From Lachnospiraceae bacterium (GTDB lineage: Bacteria > Bacillota > Clostridia > Lachnospirales > Lachnospiraceae): a stretch of DNA of 47,873 bases. Location of the stretch: contig JALESO010000027.1 of NCBI GenBank assembly GCA_022781925.1, forward strand, positions 1-47,873, written 5' to 3'. The translations under genes and the position numbers were made by a program. Positions 28,366 through 37,818 of this stretch are shown in pieces (the stretch's first letter is position 1; every line of letters starts with the position of its first letter). The notes under the pieces were generated by a model that saw only the letters and a list, made by a program, of their open reading frames with translations, searched no databases and was not told the origin of the DNA.

Positions 28366-29148
28366 TTAGTCATTTTTTGCCTTGAGATTGTCTAATTCTT
28401 CGAACACTGCATCATTTAATACTTTGATGTAGGTTCCTTTCATTCCTGAGGAACGGGATTCAATGACACCGGCGCTCTCAAACTTACGCAGTGCATTGAC
28501 GATAACGGAACGCGTAATGCCGACGCGGTCAGCGATCTTGCTGGCTACCAGGATACCCTCGCGGCCTTCCAGTTCATCAAAAATGTGCTCAATGGCATCC
28601 AGCTCGGAGTAGGAAAGTGTACTCAGTGCAGATTTTACAATCTGTTTCTTTCTGGTCTCTTCCTCATTTTCCTCATTTACGGAGCGCATCATCTCCAGTC
28701 CTACGACTGTGGTGCCGTACTCGCACAGGATGATATCATCAATGTCAAACTGCGCATTCTGGCGATATACAAATAAAGTACCGAGACGCTCACCTGCAAT
28801 GTCGATCGGTGCGATGGTTGCCGCATAGCCTTTTTCACTGTCTACGGTAAATCCAAGTGTCTCCAGATTTACATTCTCTTTGGTGGAAAGGATACCCAGT
28901 AACCGCTCATTTAAAGAGGCATCGATATAATTTCCTACCTGATCTGCCAGAAGTTCTGTGATCTCGATCACTTCCGGACGAAGTCCTGTTCCCAGAACTT
29001 TTCCTTTTTTACTGATTACCAGTACGTTGGATGCAAGGATATCTGTCATAACATCACAAATGTCATTAAAAACAACCTTAGACGAATTGTTATTATGAAG
29101 CAGTTTTCCGATTTTTCTTGTTTTGTCTAATAACTGTACGCTGCTCAT
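28366..29148 (-). CDS. codY: CodY, GTP/branched-chain amino acid-sensing repressor
   Basis: A 260-residue global nutrient regulator. The N-terminal GAF domain holds the effector site (LLDKTRKIGKLLH onward). The C-terminal winged helix (about 195-245) has ASKIADRVGITRSVIVNALRKFESAGVIES split over the recognition helix, followed by SSGMKGTYIKVLN, almost the same as I recall for Bacillus CodY. The ATG at 29148 has GGAGG 5 nt upstream; the ATG at 29160 overlaps that site and is unlikely. It lies between topA and rpsB with its own gap. CodY would repress amino-acid and nutrient genes when GTP and branched-chain amino acids are high. Confidence 0.95.
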   Translation of the reverse strand: MSSVQLLDKTRKIGKLLHNNNSSKVVFNDICDVMTDILASNVLVISKKGKVLGTGLRPEVIEITELLADQVGNYIDASLNERLLGILSTKENVNLETLGFTVDSEKGYAATIAPIDIAGERLGTLFVYRQNAQFDIDDIILCEYGTTVVGLEMMRSVNEENEEETRKKQIVKSALSTLSYSELDAIEHIFDELEGREGILVASKIADRVGITRSVIVNALRKFESAGVIESRSSGMKGTYIKVLNDAVFEELDNLKAKND

Positions 29149-29194
29149 AGCTTCCTCCATATTATTCTTTTATCAATCATGCCGATTTTTCGGC

Positions 29195-29245
29195 AAAAAA
29201 ATAGTGCCAAGATAATTAACAGGCATATCTTAGCACTATTTTTCT
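29195..29245 (-). terminator. Terminator after topA
   Basis: AATAGTGCCAAGATA (29200-29214) pairs with TATCTTAGCACTATT (29226-29240) except for one position; T-runs stand on both sides. On the minus strand it ends the comM-dprA-topA unit before codY. A smaller GCCGA/TCGGC hairpin at 29181-29194 follows. Confidence 0.88.
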
Positions 29246-29368
29246 GTAAATTCAACAAATTTTATTCAAATCTGTCAGATTTTTTCAAATTACACAAGAA
29301 ATTTTAAAAAAAGCAATTTTTTCAGTCACTTTATACATTTATTTTTGTCAGAAAACTGCTTCCGCATA

Positions 29369-31447
29369 CTATTCCTCAGAAGTTTCCGGCTTTTCCATGA
29401 CATAGCCACACTGCTCATCTGCGCAGACCAGCTTGTTTCCTTTTTCCACCATATAGCCACCACACTGCGGGCACGGAATCTTGGACGGTTTCTGCCAGGA
29501 CATGAAATCACACTCCGGATTGTTCTCACATCCGTAATATTTTCTGCCTTTTTTCGTTTTCTTCAGCACAATATCCTTGCCGCATTTCGGGCAGGCAACA
29601 CCGATCTTCTCAAAATAAGGCTTGGTGTTACGGCACTCCGGGAAGCCCGGGCAGGCAAGGAATCTGCCGTGCGGTCCGTATTTGATGACCATGTGGCGTC
29701 CGCACTGCTCGCAGACTACATCTGTCACCTCATCCTCGATCTTGACTTTCTCCAGTTCTGCCTCTGCTGCCTTGACTGCCGCATCCAGATCCGGGTAGAA
29801 GTTGCGGATGATCATCTTCCAGTCTACGGTTCCCTCCTCAACTTTATCCAGCAGGGATTCCATATTTGCGGTAAAGCGCTCGTCCACGATCTCCGGAAAA
29901 GCTTCCTTCATAATATTATTAACTACTTCTCCAAGTTCGGATACATAGAGGTTTTTATTTTCTTTTACGATATATCTTCTGCCGAGGATGGTTGTGATCG
30001 TCGGCGCATAGGTACTCGGACGGCCGATGCCAAGTTCCTCCAGCGTCTTTACGAGAGATGCCTCGGTAAAGTGTGCCGGTGGCTGTGTAAAATGCTGTTT
30101 TGGCTCGATCTCCTCTTTCGTCAGCTCCGTTGATTCATCCAGTGATTTTGACAAAAATACCCGGTCGGATTTTTCTTCGTCCAGAGTATATACAGACATA
30201 AAACCATCAAATTTTACCTTGGATGCGGATACATGGAAACGATACTTTCCTGCACCGATGGTAACGGATGTGGTCTCATAGACAGCCGGTGTCATACAGC
30301 TTGCCGCAAACCGGTTCCAGATCAATTGATACAGACGGAACAGATCTCTGCTCAGTGAATCCTTGACCATCGCCGGAGAACGGTTCAGATCCGTCGGACG
30401 GATCGCCTCATGGGCATCCTGGATTTTTGCAATATTTTTCTTGGTATCCACGCTGCCGCCCACATAGTCAGCGCCATAATTTGCACCGATATACTCTGCT
30501 GCCGCTGCCTCTGCTTCCTCAGATACACGGGTGGAATCCGTACGCAGATAGGTGATCAGACCCACAGTTCCGCTTCCTTTGATATCCACACCTTCGTATA
30601 ACTGCTGTGCCAGACGCATGGTTTTCTGAGTGGAAAAATTCAGATGCTTGCTGGCTTCCTGCTGCAGGGTACTTGTCCGGAACGGAAGTGGCGGCTTTTT
30701 GGTACGCTCGCCTTTCTTCACTTCCAGCACTTTATACTCAGAAGATTCCAGTTCTTTTAAGATTGCATCCAGTTCTGCCTGATTGTGGATCTGGATCTTT
30801 CCGCTCTCATCACCATAAAATTTCGCAACCAGTGGTTTTTTCTCGCCCTTCACTTTCAGCACTGCATCAATGGTCCAGTATTCTTCCGGAATAAATGCAT
30901 TGATCTCTTCCTCCCGGTCACAGATGATGCGCAGTGCCACAGACTGTACACGACCGGCACTTAAGCCTCGTTTTACCTTTGCCCAGAGCACCGGGCTGAT
31001 CTTATAACCAACCATACGGTCCAATACACGGCGCGCCTGCTGCGCATCCACCAGATTCATATCGATCTCACGGGGATTCTTCAGGGAAGCCTTTACCGCA
31101 TTTTTTGTGATCTCATTGAATGTGATACGTTTTGCATCTTTGTCACCCAGCTTCAATGCCGTTGCCAGATGCCAGGAAATTGCCTCCCCCTCACGGTCCG
31201 GGTCAGTTGCGAGATACACTTTATCTGCTTTTTTTACTTCTTTTCGCAGATTTGCCAGAATATCTCCTTTTCCACGGATCGTAATATATTTCGGTTCAAA
31301 GTCATTTTCCACATCAAATCCGAGCTGACTTTTCGGCAGATCCCGTACATGTCCGTTTGATGCTGCTACTTCGTAATTTTTTCCAAGAAATTTCTTGATT
31401 GTCTTAACCTTTGCCGGAGACTCCACGATTACTAAATACTTTGCCAT
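29369..31447 (-). CDS. topA: DNA topoisomerase I
   Basis: A 692-residue type IA topoisomerase that relaxes negative supercoils. The Toprim domain starts KYLVIVESPAKVKTIKKFLG and includes DPDREGEAISWHL. The catalytic Tyr is in GLITYLRTDSTRVS. At the C-terminus three four-Cys zinc modules are visible: CEQCGRH...CPGFPEC, CPKCGKD...CENNPEC and CPQCGGY...CADEQC. Length is normal. It is 33 nt after dprA, the common dprA-topA pairing. Confidence 0.97.
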   Translation of the reverse strand: MAKYLVIVESPAKVKTIKKFLGKNYEVAASNGHVRDLPKSQLGFDVENDFEPKYITIRGKGDILANLRKEVKKADKVYLATDPDREGEAISWHLATALKLGDKDAKRITFNEITKNAVKASLKNPREIDMNLVDAQQARRVLDRMVGYKISPVLWAKVKRGLSAGRVQSVALRIICDREEEINAFIPEEYWTIDAVLKVKGEKKPLVAKFYGDESGKIQIHNQAELDAILKELESSEYKVLEVKKGERTKKPPLPFRTSTLQQEASKHLNFSTQKTMRLAQQLYEGVDIKGSGTVGLITYLRTDSTRVSEEAEAAAAEYIGANYGADYVGGSVDTKKNIAKIQDAHEAIRPTDLNRSPAMVKDSLSRDLFRLYQLIWNRFAASCMTPAVYETTSVTIGAGKYRFHVSASKVKFDGFMSVYTLDEEKSDRVFLSKSLDESTELTKEEIEPKQHFTQPPAHFTEASLVKTLEELGIGRPSTYAPTITTILGRRYIVKENKNLYVSELGEVVNNIMKEAFPEIVDERFTANMESLLDKVEEGTVDWKMIIRNFYPDLDAAVKAAEAELEKVKIEDEVTDVVCEQCGRHMVIKYGPHGRFLACPGFPECRNTKPYFEKIGVACPKCGKDIVLKKTKKGRKYYGCENNPECDFMSWQKPSKIPCPQCGGYMVEKGNKLVCADEQCGYVMEKPETSEE

Positions 31448-31480
31448 ATTTATCCCTCTTAACCTCTATGTTCTTAATAA

Positions 31481-32671
31481 TTATATACGTTTACTAAAAT
31501 AGTTTTGAAAGGTTTCCTGCACCAGTCCGTACCGCTTCAAGTTACCCAGATCATGCAGCACGGTAAGCAGATCCAAACCTGTTTCTTCTATAATATAGTT
31601 GATATGTTTTGGATGTAAATCGCATAAAGCATACACCAACTGTTCCGTTTTCGCAAGAGAAATATTTTTTATTTTTGTCGTTTCTGCTTCTTTTTCAGGC
31701 AAATATCCCAGATTTTCGAGGAAAATATCCAGATCATAAATGATCCCTGCGCCCTGGCCGATCAGCGCGTTACATCCTTCACTCAGGGCATCTCCGAAGC
31801 GCCCCGGCACCGCGTAGACATCCTTTCCCTGTTCCAGTGCGGCATCTGCAGTGATCAGGGAACCGCTCTTTTTCTTCGCTTCTACAACGACCAGACAGTC
31901 AGAGAGGGCACTGATGATCCGGTTGCGCTCCGGAAAACGATAGGGCATCGGCTCCGTCCCCGGCGGATATTCCGACAGGATACCTCCGCCGGAACTCTGG
32001 ATATTTTCGTACAGATTCCGGGCATTTTTCGGATAACAGATATCACAGCCGCAGCCAAGCACCGCAAAAGTGCTGCCCTTTCCCTGCAATGCTCCTGCAT
32101 GGGAGGCACTGTCAACGCCAAGTGCCATGCCGCTGATCACCTGTACATCTTTGCCCGCCAGCAGTTTTCCAAGCTTCGTGGCGATACTTCTGCCGTACTC
32201 TGAGCACATGCGGGCACCTACGATCCCCACACTCTTTCTGGCATCCGGCATGGCACCCTTGCAGAAAATCCCATATGGCGGCTGTGCGATCTGTTTCAGC
32301 TTATCCGGATATGCCCGGCTGCCATAGGGGATCAACTGCATATTTTTTGCCAGAAACCGCTCCCACGCCCGGTTCAGATTTCCTTTCCGGCTCTCCAGCA
32401 GATACTGAAGCTCCGTCTCCGTAAAAAGATACATGTTTTGCAGCGTCTCTTCCCGGAGTTCATACACCGCCCGGGCACTGCCGGCAAGTTCCCGGACCTG
32501 GATCCGTTTACTGCTGTTGATATACAACAGGGAAGCCAGCCAGAAGTCATACTTCAGATCATCTTTCTTTTGATCCTCTGCTGCCTGTCCCTGTTCTTCG
32601 TTCTTTTTCATTTTTCCGGAAAGTTCCTGCGTATTATTGAAAATCTCATTCTTTTTATTCATATCACACAT
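31481..32671 (-). CDS. dprA: DNA processing protein DprA
   Basis: A 396-residue protein that loads RecA on incoming single-stranded DNA in transformation. The Rossmann-like core is clear: VGIVGARMCSEYGR, VISGMALGVDSASHAGAL, GCGCDICYPKNA, ILSEYPPG, FPERNRIISALSD and SGSLITADAALEQGKDVYAVPG. A C-terminal winged-helix-like domain follows (about 320-396). The frame is open to 32740 inside the preceding gene, but GGAGG lies 8 nt before the ATG at 32671, which is 2 nt after the preceding stop. The first 40 residues are Lys/Glu-rich and not conserved. It is cotranscribed with the ComM-type ATPase. Confidence 0.94.
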   Translation of the reverse strand: MCDMNKKNEIFNNTQELSGKMKKNEEQGQAAEDQKKDDLKYDFWLASLLYINSSKRIQVRELAGSARAVYELREETLQNMYLFTETELQYLLESRKGNLNRAWERFLAKNMQLIPYGSRAYPDKLKQIAQPPYGIFCKGAMPDARKSVGIVGARMCSEYGRSIATKLGKLLAGKDVQVISGMALGVDSASHAGALQGKGSTFAVLGCGCDICYPKNARNLYENIQSSGGGILSEYPPGTEPMPYRFPERNRIISALSDCLVVVEAKKKSGSLITADAALEQGKDVYAVPGRFGDALSEGCNALIGQGAGIIYDLDIFLENLGYLPEKEAETTKIKNISLAKTEQLVYALCDLHPKHINYIIEETGLDLLTVLHDLGNLKRYGLVQETFQNYFSKRI

Positions 32672-32673
32672 CC

Positions 32674-34203
32674 TCAGTCCCTCCTCCAGTAATTCTTGTC
32701 CGGATTCCGGAACAGAAAAGCCTCTTCCAGATGTCCCCACTGAATATTTTCCTCTCCTGCCAGATCCGCAATGGTACGGGCTGTTTTCAGGATTTTTCCA
32801 TAGGTGCGGGCACTTAAATGGTATTCTTCATACTTGTCCTGCATCCGCTCCATAGACTCTGCATCCAATGCACAGAAACGCTCCAGATCTTCCATATTCA
32901 TCTGGCTGTTAAACCGATACTTTCTGCCTTTAAACCGTTCCCGCTGGATCTCATGCACCCGCTCTACCCGGGCTCGGATCACCGCACTGCTTTCCTCCTC
33001 CCGCATGTCCTTCATCGTAGTATATCGAACTTCTTCCGTCTCCACGCACAGATCCATGCGGTTTAAAAACGCCTGTGAAATGCGGCCGATATAATTTCTG
33101 ATGGCCTGCGGTCTGCAGTTACACCGGTTCAGATCCGGGTAAAACCCACAGGGGCAGGGATTCGTCGATGCCACAAGCATAAAATCCGCCGGATACACAA
33201 AGCTGCCTCCCACCCGGGAAATATGGACTTTTTTCTCCTCCAGCGGTTCCCGCAATACATCCAGAATCCCCGGTTTAAACTCTGCCAGTTCATCCAGAAA
33301 CAAAATCCCGTGATGCGCCAGACTAATCTCACCAGGATGGGGCTGTTTGCCGCCACCCACCAGTGCCTGCGCCGTCACCGTATGGTGCGGACTGCGGAAG
33401 GGTCGCTCATTCTGGATGATACGCTCCTGATCCAACAGCCCACAGAGGGAATAGATCTGTGAAAGTTCCAGTTTTTCCTCCCGGTTCAGCTCCGGCAGGA
33501 TCGTCGGAATCCGTTTTGCCGCCATGGTCTTGCCGGAACCCGGCGGCCCCATCATCAGCAGGTTATGCATGCCGCTGACGGCGATCTCGCAGGCACGGCG
33601 CAGCATCTGCTGGCCCCGCAGTTCTGAGAAATCTACATCATACTGTGTCTTCCAGATTTCCTGCTGTTCCCGGTAAAAACAAGTCTCCGGCAGTTCCTGC
33701 TGACAGATCTGCACAAACTCCTTTAACGTTTTTACCGGAATGACTTTTACGGTATCTAAAATCGCCGCTTCCCGGGCATTCTCCCAAGGCACCACAATAC
33801 CCTGCATCCCTTCTTTCTGCGCCAGTACCGCCGCCGACAGCACCCCTTTCGTGGACAGAATACTGCCATTTAACCCAACTTCTCCAAGCAGCAGATAATT
33901 GTTCAAAATATGCTCATCCAGAAATCCAAACGCTGCCAGAACAGACGCTGCCATAGGCAGATCACACCCGGTACCAGATTTTCGCACATCCGCCGGTGTC
34001 AGATTGATGGTGATCTTCTTGGCTGGCAGACGAAATCCCGCATTTTTCAGGGCAGTGCGCACCCGCTCCCTGGCTTCCTTTACTTCAGAGGTCAGAAATC
34101 CCACCATGTCAAAGGAAGGCATTCCGTCACTGACGTCCGTTTCCACCTGCACCGGAAGTGACTCAAACCCACAGACTACCGCTGTTTTAATTACACTATA
34201 CAT
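32674..34203 (-). CDS. YifB/ComM family Mg-chelatase-like AAA+ ATPase
   Basis: A 509-residue AAA+ protein of the YifB/ComM family. Related ComM is a helicase that aids branch migration during transformation. An N-terminal ChlI-like, Lon-protease-like fold domain (about 1-170: LPVQVETDVSDGMPSFDMVG, INLTPADVRKSGTGCDLPMA) is followed by the ATPase (Walker A GPPGSGKTMAAKR, Walker B GILFLDELAEF) and a C-terminal Mg_chelatase_C domain (SARTYGKILKTARTIADLAG). A CPCGFYPDLNRCNC cluster may bind zinc, typical for the family. It lies directly upstream of dprA. Confidence 0.95.
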   Translation of the reverse strand: MYSVIKTAVVCGFESLPVQVETDVSDGMPSFDMVGFLTSEVKEARERVRTALKNAGFRLPAKKITINLTPADVRKSGTGCDLPMAASVLAAFGFLDEHILNNYLLLGEVGLNGSILSTKGVLSAAVLAQKEGMQGIVVPWENAREAAILDTVKVIPVKTLKEFVQICQQELPETCFYREQQEIWKTQYDVDFSELRGQQMLRRACEIAVSGMHNLLMMGPPGSGKTMAAKRIPTILPELNREEKLELSQIYSLCGLLDQERIIQNERPFRSPHHTVTAQALVGGGKQPHPGEISLAHHGILFLDELAEFKPGILDVLREPLEEKKVHISRVGGSFVYPADFMLVASTNPCPCGFYPDLNRCNCRPQAIRNYIGRISQAFLNRMDLCVETEEVRYTTMKDMREEESSAVIRARVERVHEIQRERFKGRKYRFNSQMNMEDLERFCALDAESMERMQDKYEEYHLSARTYGKILKTARTIADLAGEENIQWGHLEEAFLFRNPDKNYWRRD

Positions 34204-34311
34204 ATATTCATTTTTCCTCTTTTCGTATACGGAAAAATCCGGCGACTGCCGGAAAAAGTAAAAAGTAAGATTTAAAGACAGGTCTACTGTAACATATCCG
34301 CAGGCATCTGT

Positions 34312-34935
34312 CTATGACAAAAATTCCTGCCGCAGCTTTTCCAATGCCTTCTTCTCGATTCGGCTGACATAAGATCTGGAAATTCCCAGACTTTTGGCAA
34401 TCTCCCGCTGCGTGGCAGGTTTTGTGTTGTACAGACCATAGCGCCGCCGGATGATCCAGCTTTCCCGCTCATCCAGCACTTTCGGCAACAGCTCATATAA
34501 CCGCAGAATATTTTTCTTTTCTACCACCCGCTCCCACAGCTCCGGTTCCCCGCTCTCCACGATATCCAACAATTTGATCTGATTGCCCTCTTTGTCCGTT
34601 CCGATAGGCTCATAGAGAGATACATCTCTGGCGGTTTTCTTTTTACTGCGAAAATACATCAGCAGTTCGTTTTCGATACAACGGGCAGCATAGGTTCCCA
34701 GACGGCTGCCTTTTTCCAGATTATAAGTTGACACAGCCTTGATCAGTCCGATGGTTCCAATGGAAATCAGATCTTCCATGTCCTCCTGTGCGCTCTGATA
34801 TTTCCGTGCAATGTGTGCCACAAGCCGCAGATTTCGCTCAATTAATACCGATTTTGCCTGCTCGCTTCCGTTTTTCAGCTGCTCCAGATACTGCTTTTCT
34901 TCCAACGTACTCAGCGGCGATTGAAATGATTTCAA
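34312..34935 (-). CDS. sigK: RNA polymerase sporulation sigma factor K, without pro-sequence
   Basis: A 207-residue sigma-70 family protein close to SigK: PLSTLEEKQYLEQLKNG, NLRLVAHIARKYQ, DLISIGTIGLIKAVSTYN, GTYAARCIENELLMYFR, VSLYEPIGTDKEGNQIKLLD and ATQREIAKSLGISRSYVSRIEKKALEKL. The start is TTG at 34935 with GGAGG 7 nt upstream. Bacillus pro-SigK has about 20 hydrophobic residues before this point; they are missing here, so activation by the SpoIVFB protease is not expected. The gene is continuous, with no skin-type insertion. It would drive late mother-cell genes (coat, cortex). Confidence 0.9.
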   Translation of the reverse strand: MKSFQSPLSTLEEKQYLEQLKNGSEQAKSVLIERNLRLVAHIARKYQSAQEDMEDLISIGTIGLIKAVSTYNLEKGSRLGTYAARCIENELLMYFRSKKKTARDVSLYEPIGTDKEGNQIKLLDIVESGEPELWERVVEKKNILRLYELLPKVLDERESWIIRRRYGLYNTKPATQREIAKSLGISRSYVSRIEKKALEKLRQEFLS

Positions 34936-35002
34936 ATCGGCACCTCCGTGTGCGGCCTTTCTATTATTCTATGTCAGGCAGGCTTTTCCTGTGTATGAAA
35001 AT

Positions 35003-37666
35003 CTATGTGGCTTTCCTGCAATCACAAGAATGTGGCATTTCCGAAAAATCCGCTTTCACAATGCCGCATATTTTTCCGATTCCACGCAGCACATGTCCAT
35101 TCGCAAGATCCAATACTCCGGAAAGCAAACCGCCCCGGATGCCTCCGCAGATCATCATCGTGCGCATCGGGCTTCCCATAGAGGAAGCCAACATCATCCG
35201 ATACTGTGCCTCATTTTCATCGGTGATCTTCCCACCAAGAGACCGCCGGATAAACCAGTCCGCCGCCCGGTAAACCACACGCATAAACCGCACATCTTTC
35301 TGCATTTCTTCCACAGAATCCTCCATGGTATAGGTTCCTTTGTGATGATGTTCCCTCTGCATAACTGCATGTATCACTTCATCCGATAATTGTTTTGGTA
35401 AATGATCTGTCGCTTGCTCTGCCTTTTTTTCAGAAATCATCGTTTTATTAAAATCTGATTGTTCTTCATCACCTGAATAATCATTATGCTTATCAAAATC
35501 CACCGTTCCAGCCTGTACCGTCTCGGACAGACGGATATCCCTGCCGGATGCCCCAAGCTCTATGGCATAGCGTCCTTTCGGACTCTTCCACCCGTCAGCA
35601 TATACACAAAAGTCACGATCTGTCAACAAAAACCGCACCTGTTTTGTCTCTCCCGGCTGCAGAAGCACTTTGGAAAAACCTTTTAATTCCCGCACCGGAC
35701 GGTGAATTTCAGGTGTTTTAGCCGATACATATAACTGCACGATTTCCTTTCCCGGCAATGCCCCGGTATTTGTGACATCACAGGAAATTCTACTCTGTTT
35801 CAATTGCTCATACTTTTGTATCTTCAAATTCGAATAAACAAATGTTGTATACGATAATCCATGACCAAAGCACCATCTCACCGGCAATTGCATTTTGTCA
35901 TAATAGCGATATCCTACATAAATGCCTTCCCGGTAAATGGCATCCTTTTCTTTGCCATAATAAGATGCTGTTGCACAATCTGCGTATTTCATCGGCCAGC
36001 TCTCTGCCAGTTTTCCACTCAGATTGACCTTTCCGTACAAAATATTCGCAATCGCCTGTGCTCCTGCCTGTCCGGACAATCCCGCATACAAAATCCCTTT
36101 TACTTTGTCTGCCCAGGGACACTCCACCACACCGCCGCTCATCAGAACCACAATGGTATTCGGATTTTCCTCAGTAACAGCATCGATCAGACGCAGATGT
36201 CCCTCCGGCAATTTCAGAGATTCCCGGTCAAATCCTTCCGATTCATACCGTTCCGGTAAGCCCACACACAGAACTGCCTTATCACACTGCCGGGCTGCCA
36301 CTCCCGCTTCCTCTAAAAGTTTCTCTGTCGTATTGCCATACGCATCACAACCTTCTGCGAAAACAGTATGAGGAATCACATCCACAAGCTGCTGCAATTT
36401 TGTCGGATTGATATGACTGCTCCCTGCCCCCTGATAACGCAGATTGCGCGCCATATTTCCAATTAAAGCAACGGTATTCTTCACTGTATTTATCGCATTT
36501 TTTATACATGCATCGGCGTCAATTGTTTTTACCATGCCTGCCATAGCTATATCAGCATCCATTGTTTCTGCCAGATTTGTCACAGACATATGCGCATTGT
36601 CATCCATTTGTTGTAACGGCAGAATCTGATCCTCATTTTTCAGTAATACAATGCCTTCTTCTGCCACCTGTCCGGCAATGGCGTGATGCGCTTCTACATC
36701 ATATTCCAATCGTGCTGCCTCTTCTGTTATCATTTTTTCTACGGTTTCTGTCTGATCATATCCAACTCTAGTTGTTTTTCTATCACGATCCTGTCTACGA
36801 CTGACACATTTCCGGATAAAATCCAGCACACGAAGCACACAGGCATCTATCTCATATTCGGAAAGGAACCCCTTTTCTACTGCCTGTTCTGCTTCGCGTT
36901 CCATATAACCACTGCCACCGGGCATGTTCAGGTCACATCCTGCCTGAAAGGCCCTGATCCGACCGTTCATCGCACCCCAGTCTGTCATGACCAGTCCGTC
37001 AAATCCCCACTCCCGGCGCAAAATATCCGTCAGCAGTCGTTTATCATCACTGCAATGCACACCATTGATCTTGTTATACGCACACATCACGGTGGAGGGA
37101 TGCCCTTCTTTCACCGCCAGTTCAAAGGGATACAGATAAATCTCCCGCAAAGTATGCTCATCCATGATACTGTCTGAGGAAAAACGTTTCCATTCCTGTG
37201 AATTACATGCAAAATGTTTTAAGGAAGAGGCCGCTCCTGCCCCTTCCATCCCACGAATCCACCCTGCTGCCAGTTTTCCTGCCAGATAAGGATCTTCGCT
37301 GAAATATTCAAAATTTCTGCCACACAACGGATTGCGTTTGATATTTACGCCCGGTCCCAGAACGATATCCACACCGTAAGCAAGTGCCTCTTCCGCAATC
37401 GTCTGTCCCATGATCTCCATCAATTCAGGATTCCACGTACAGGCTGCTATCACTGCAGTTGGGAAGCAGGTCGCCGCTCTGGAATTATGCACCCCAAGCA
37501 TGTCTGCCTTTCCTTCCTGTTTGCGCAGACCGTGCGGACCGTCACACATCATCAACGCCTCTATGCCATATTGCTTCATTGCTTTCGTATGCCAGAAATC
37601 CTGACCGGAACAAAGTGCAATCTTCTCTTTTAATGTCATCCTCTTCAGAATTTCTCCGGTGTCCAT
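35003..37666 (-). CDS. Glycoside hydrolase family 3 (beta-glucosidase-like)
   Basis: An 887-residue GH3 enzyme without signal peptide, so probably cytosolic. The barrel domain has MMCDGPHGLRKQ, GPGVNIKRNPLCGRNFEYFSEDP (family substrate region), SLKHFACNSQE and the nucleophile Asp229 in GFDGLVMTDWGAMNG. The second domain has EEGIVLLKNEDQILPL and GAGSSHINP, and a fibronectin-III-like domain follows (YVSAKTPEIHRPVRELKGF). Unusual parts are two insertions (about 291-325 and 352-397), a polar linker near 725-765, and a C-terminal domain of about 110 residues with two hydrophobic Gly/Met-rich segments. Substrate is probably a beta-linked gluco- or xylo-oligosaccharide. It has its own promoter. Confidence 0.9.
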   Translation of the reverse strand: MDTGEILKRMTLKEKIALCSGQDFWHTKAMKQYGIEALMMCDGPHGLRKQEGKADMLGVHNSRAATCFPTAVIAACTWNPELMEIMGQTIAEEALAYGVDIVLGPGVNIKRNPLCGRNFEYFSEDPYLAGKLAAGWIRGMEGAGAASSLKHFACNSQEWKRFSSDSIMDEHTLREIYLYPFELAVKEGHPSTVMCAYNKINGVHCSDDKRLLTDILRREWGFDGLVMTDWGAMNGRIRAFQAGCDLNMPGGSGYMEREAEQAVEKGFLSEYEIDACVLRVLDFIRKCVSRRQDRDRKTTRVGYDQTETVEKMITEEAARLEYDVEAHHAIAGQVAEEGIVLLKNEDQILPLQQMDDNAHMSVTNLAETMDADIAMAGMVKTIDADACIKNAINTVKNTVALIGNMARNLRYQGAGSSHINPTKLQQLVDVIPHTVFAEGCDAYGNTTEKLLEEAGVAARQCDKAVLCVGLPERYESEGFDRESLKLPEGHLRLIDAVTEENPNTIVVLMSGGVVECPWADKVKGILYAGLSGQAGAQAIANILYGKVNLSGKLAESWPMKYADCATASYYGKEKDAIYREGIYVGYRYYDKMQLPVRWCFGHGLSYTTFVYSNLKIQKYEQLKQSRISCDVTNTGALPGKEIVQLYVSAKTPEIHRPVRELKGFSKVLLQPGETKQVRFLLTDRDFCVYADGWKSPKGRYAIELGASGRDIRLSETVQAGTVDFDKHNDYSGDEEQSDFNKTMISEKKAEQATDHLPKQLSDEVIHAVMQREHHHKGTYTMEDSVEEMQKDVRFMRVVYRAADWFIRRSLGGKITDENEAQYRMMLASSMGSPMRTMMICGGIRGGLLSGVLDLANGHVLRGIGKICGIVKADFSEMPHSCDCRKAT

Positions 37667-37701
37667 ATCGTTCTGCCTCCTTAGCCGCTAAACTATCTTT
37701 T

Positions 37702-37730
37702 ACTATAAACGGACTGGAAATCATCGTCAA
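37702..37730 (-). promoter_or_regulatory. Promoter of the GH3 gene
   Basis: Minus strand TTGACG (37730-37725), 17-nt spacer, TATAGT (37707-37702), about 36 nt before the ATG at 37666. Confidence 0.75.
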
Positions 37731-37818
37731 TATAACATATCCTGATATAATTTAAGATTCGCTCTAAATTTATCCAAAAACAGCTTTCCGACAAACTTCA
37801 TCAGATATTATTTGTTCT

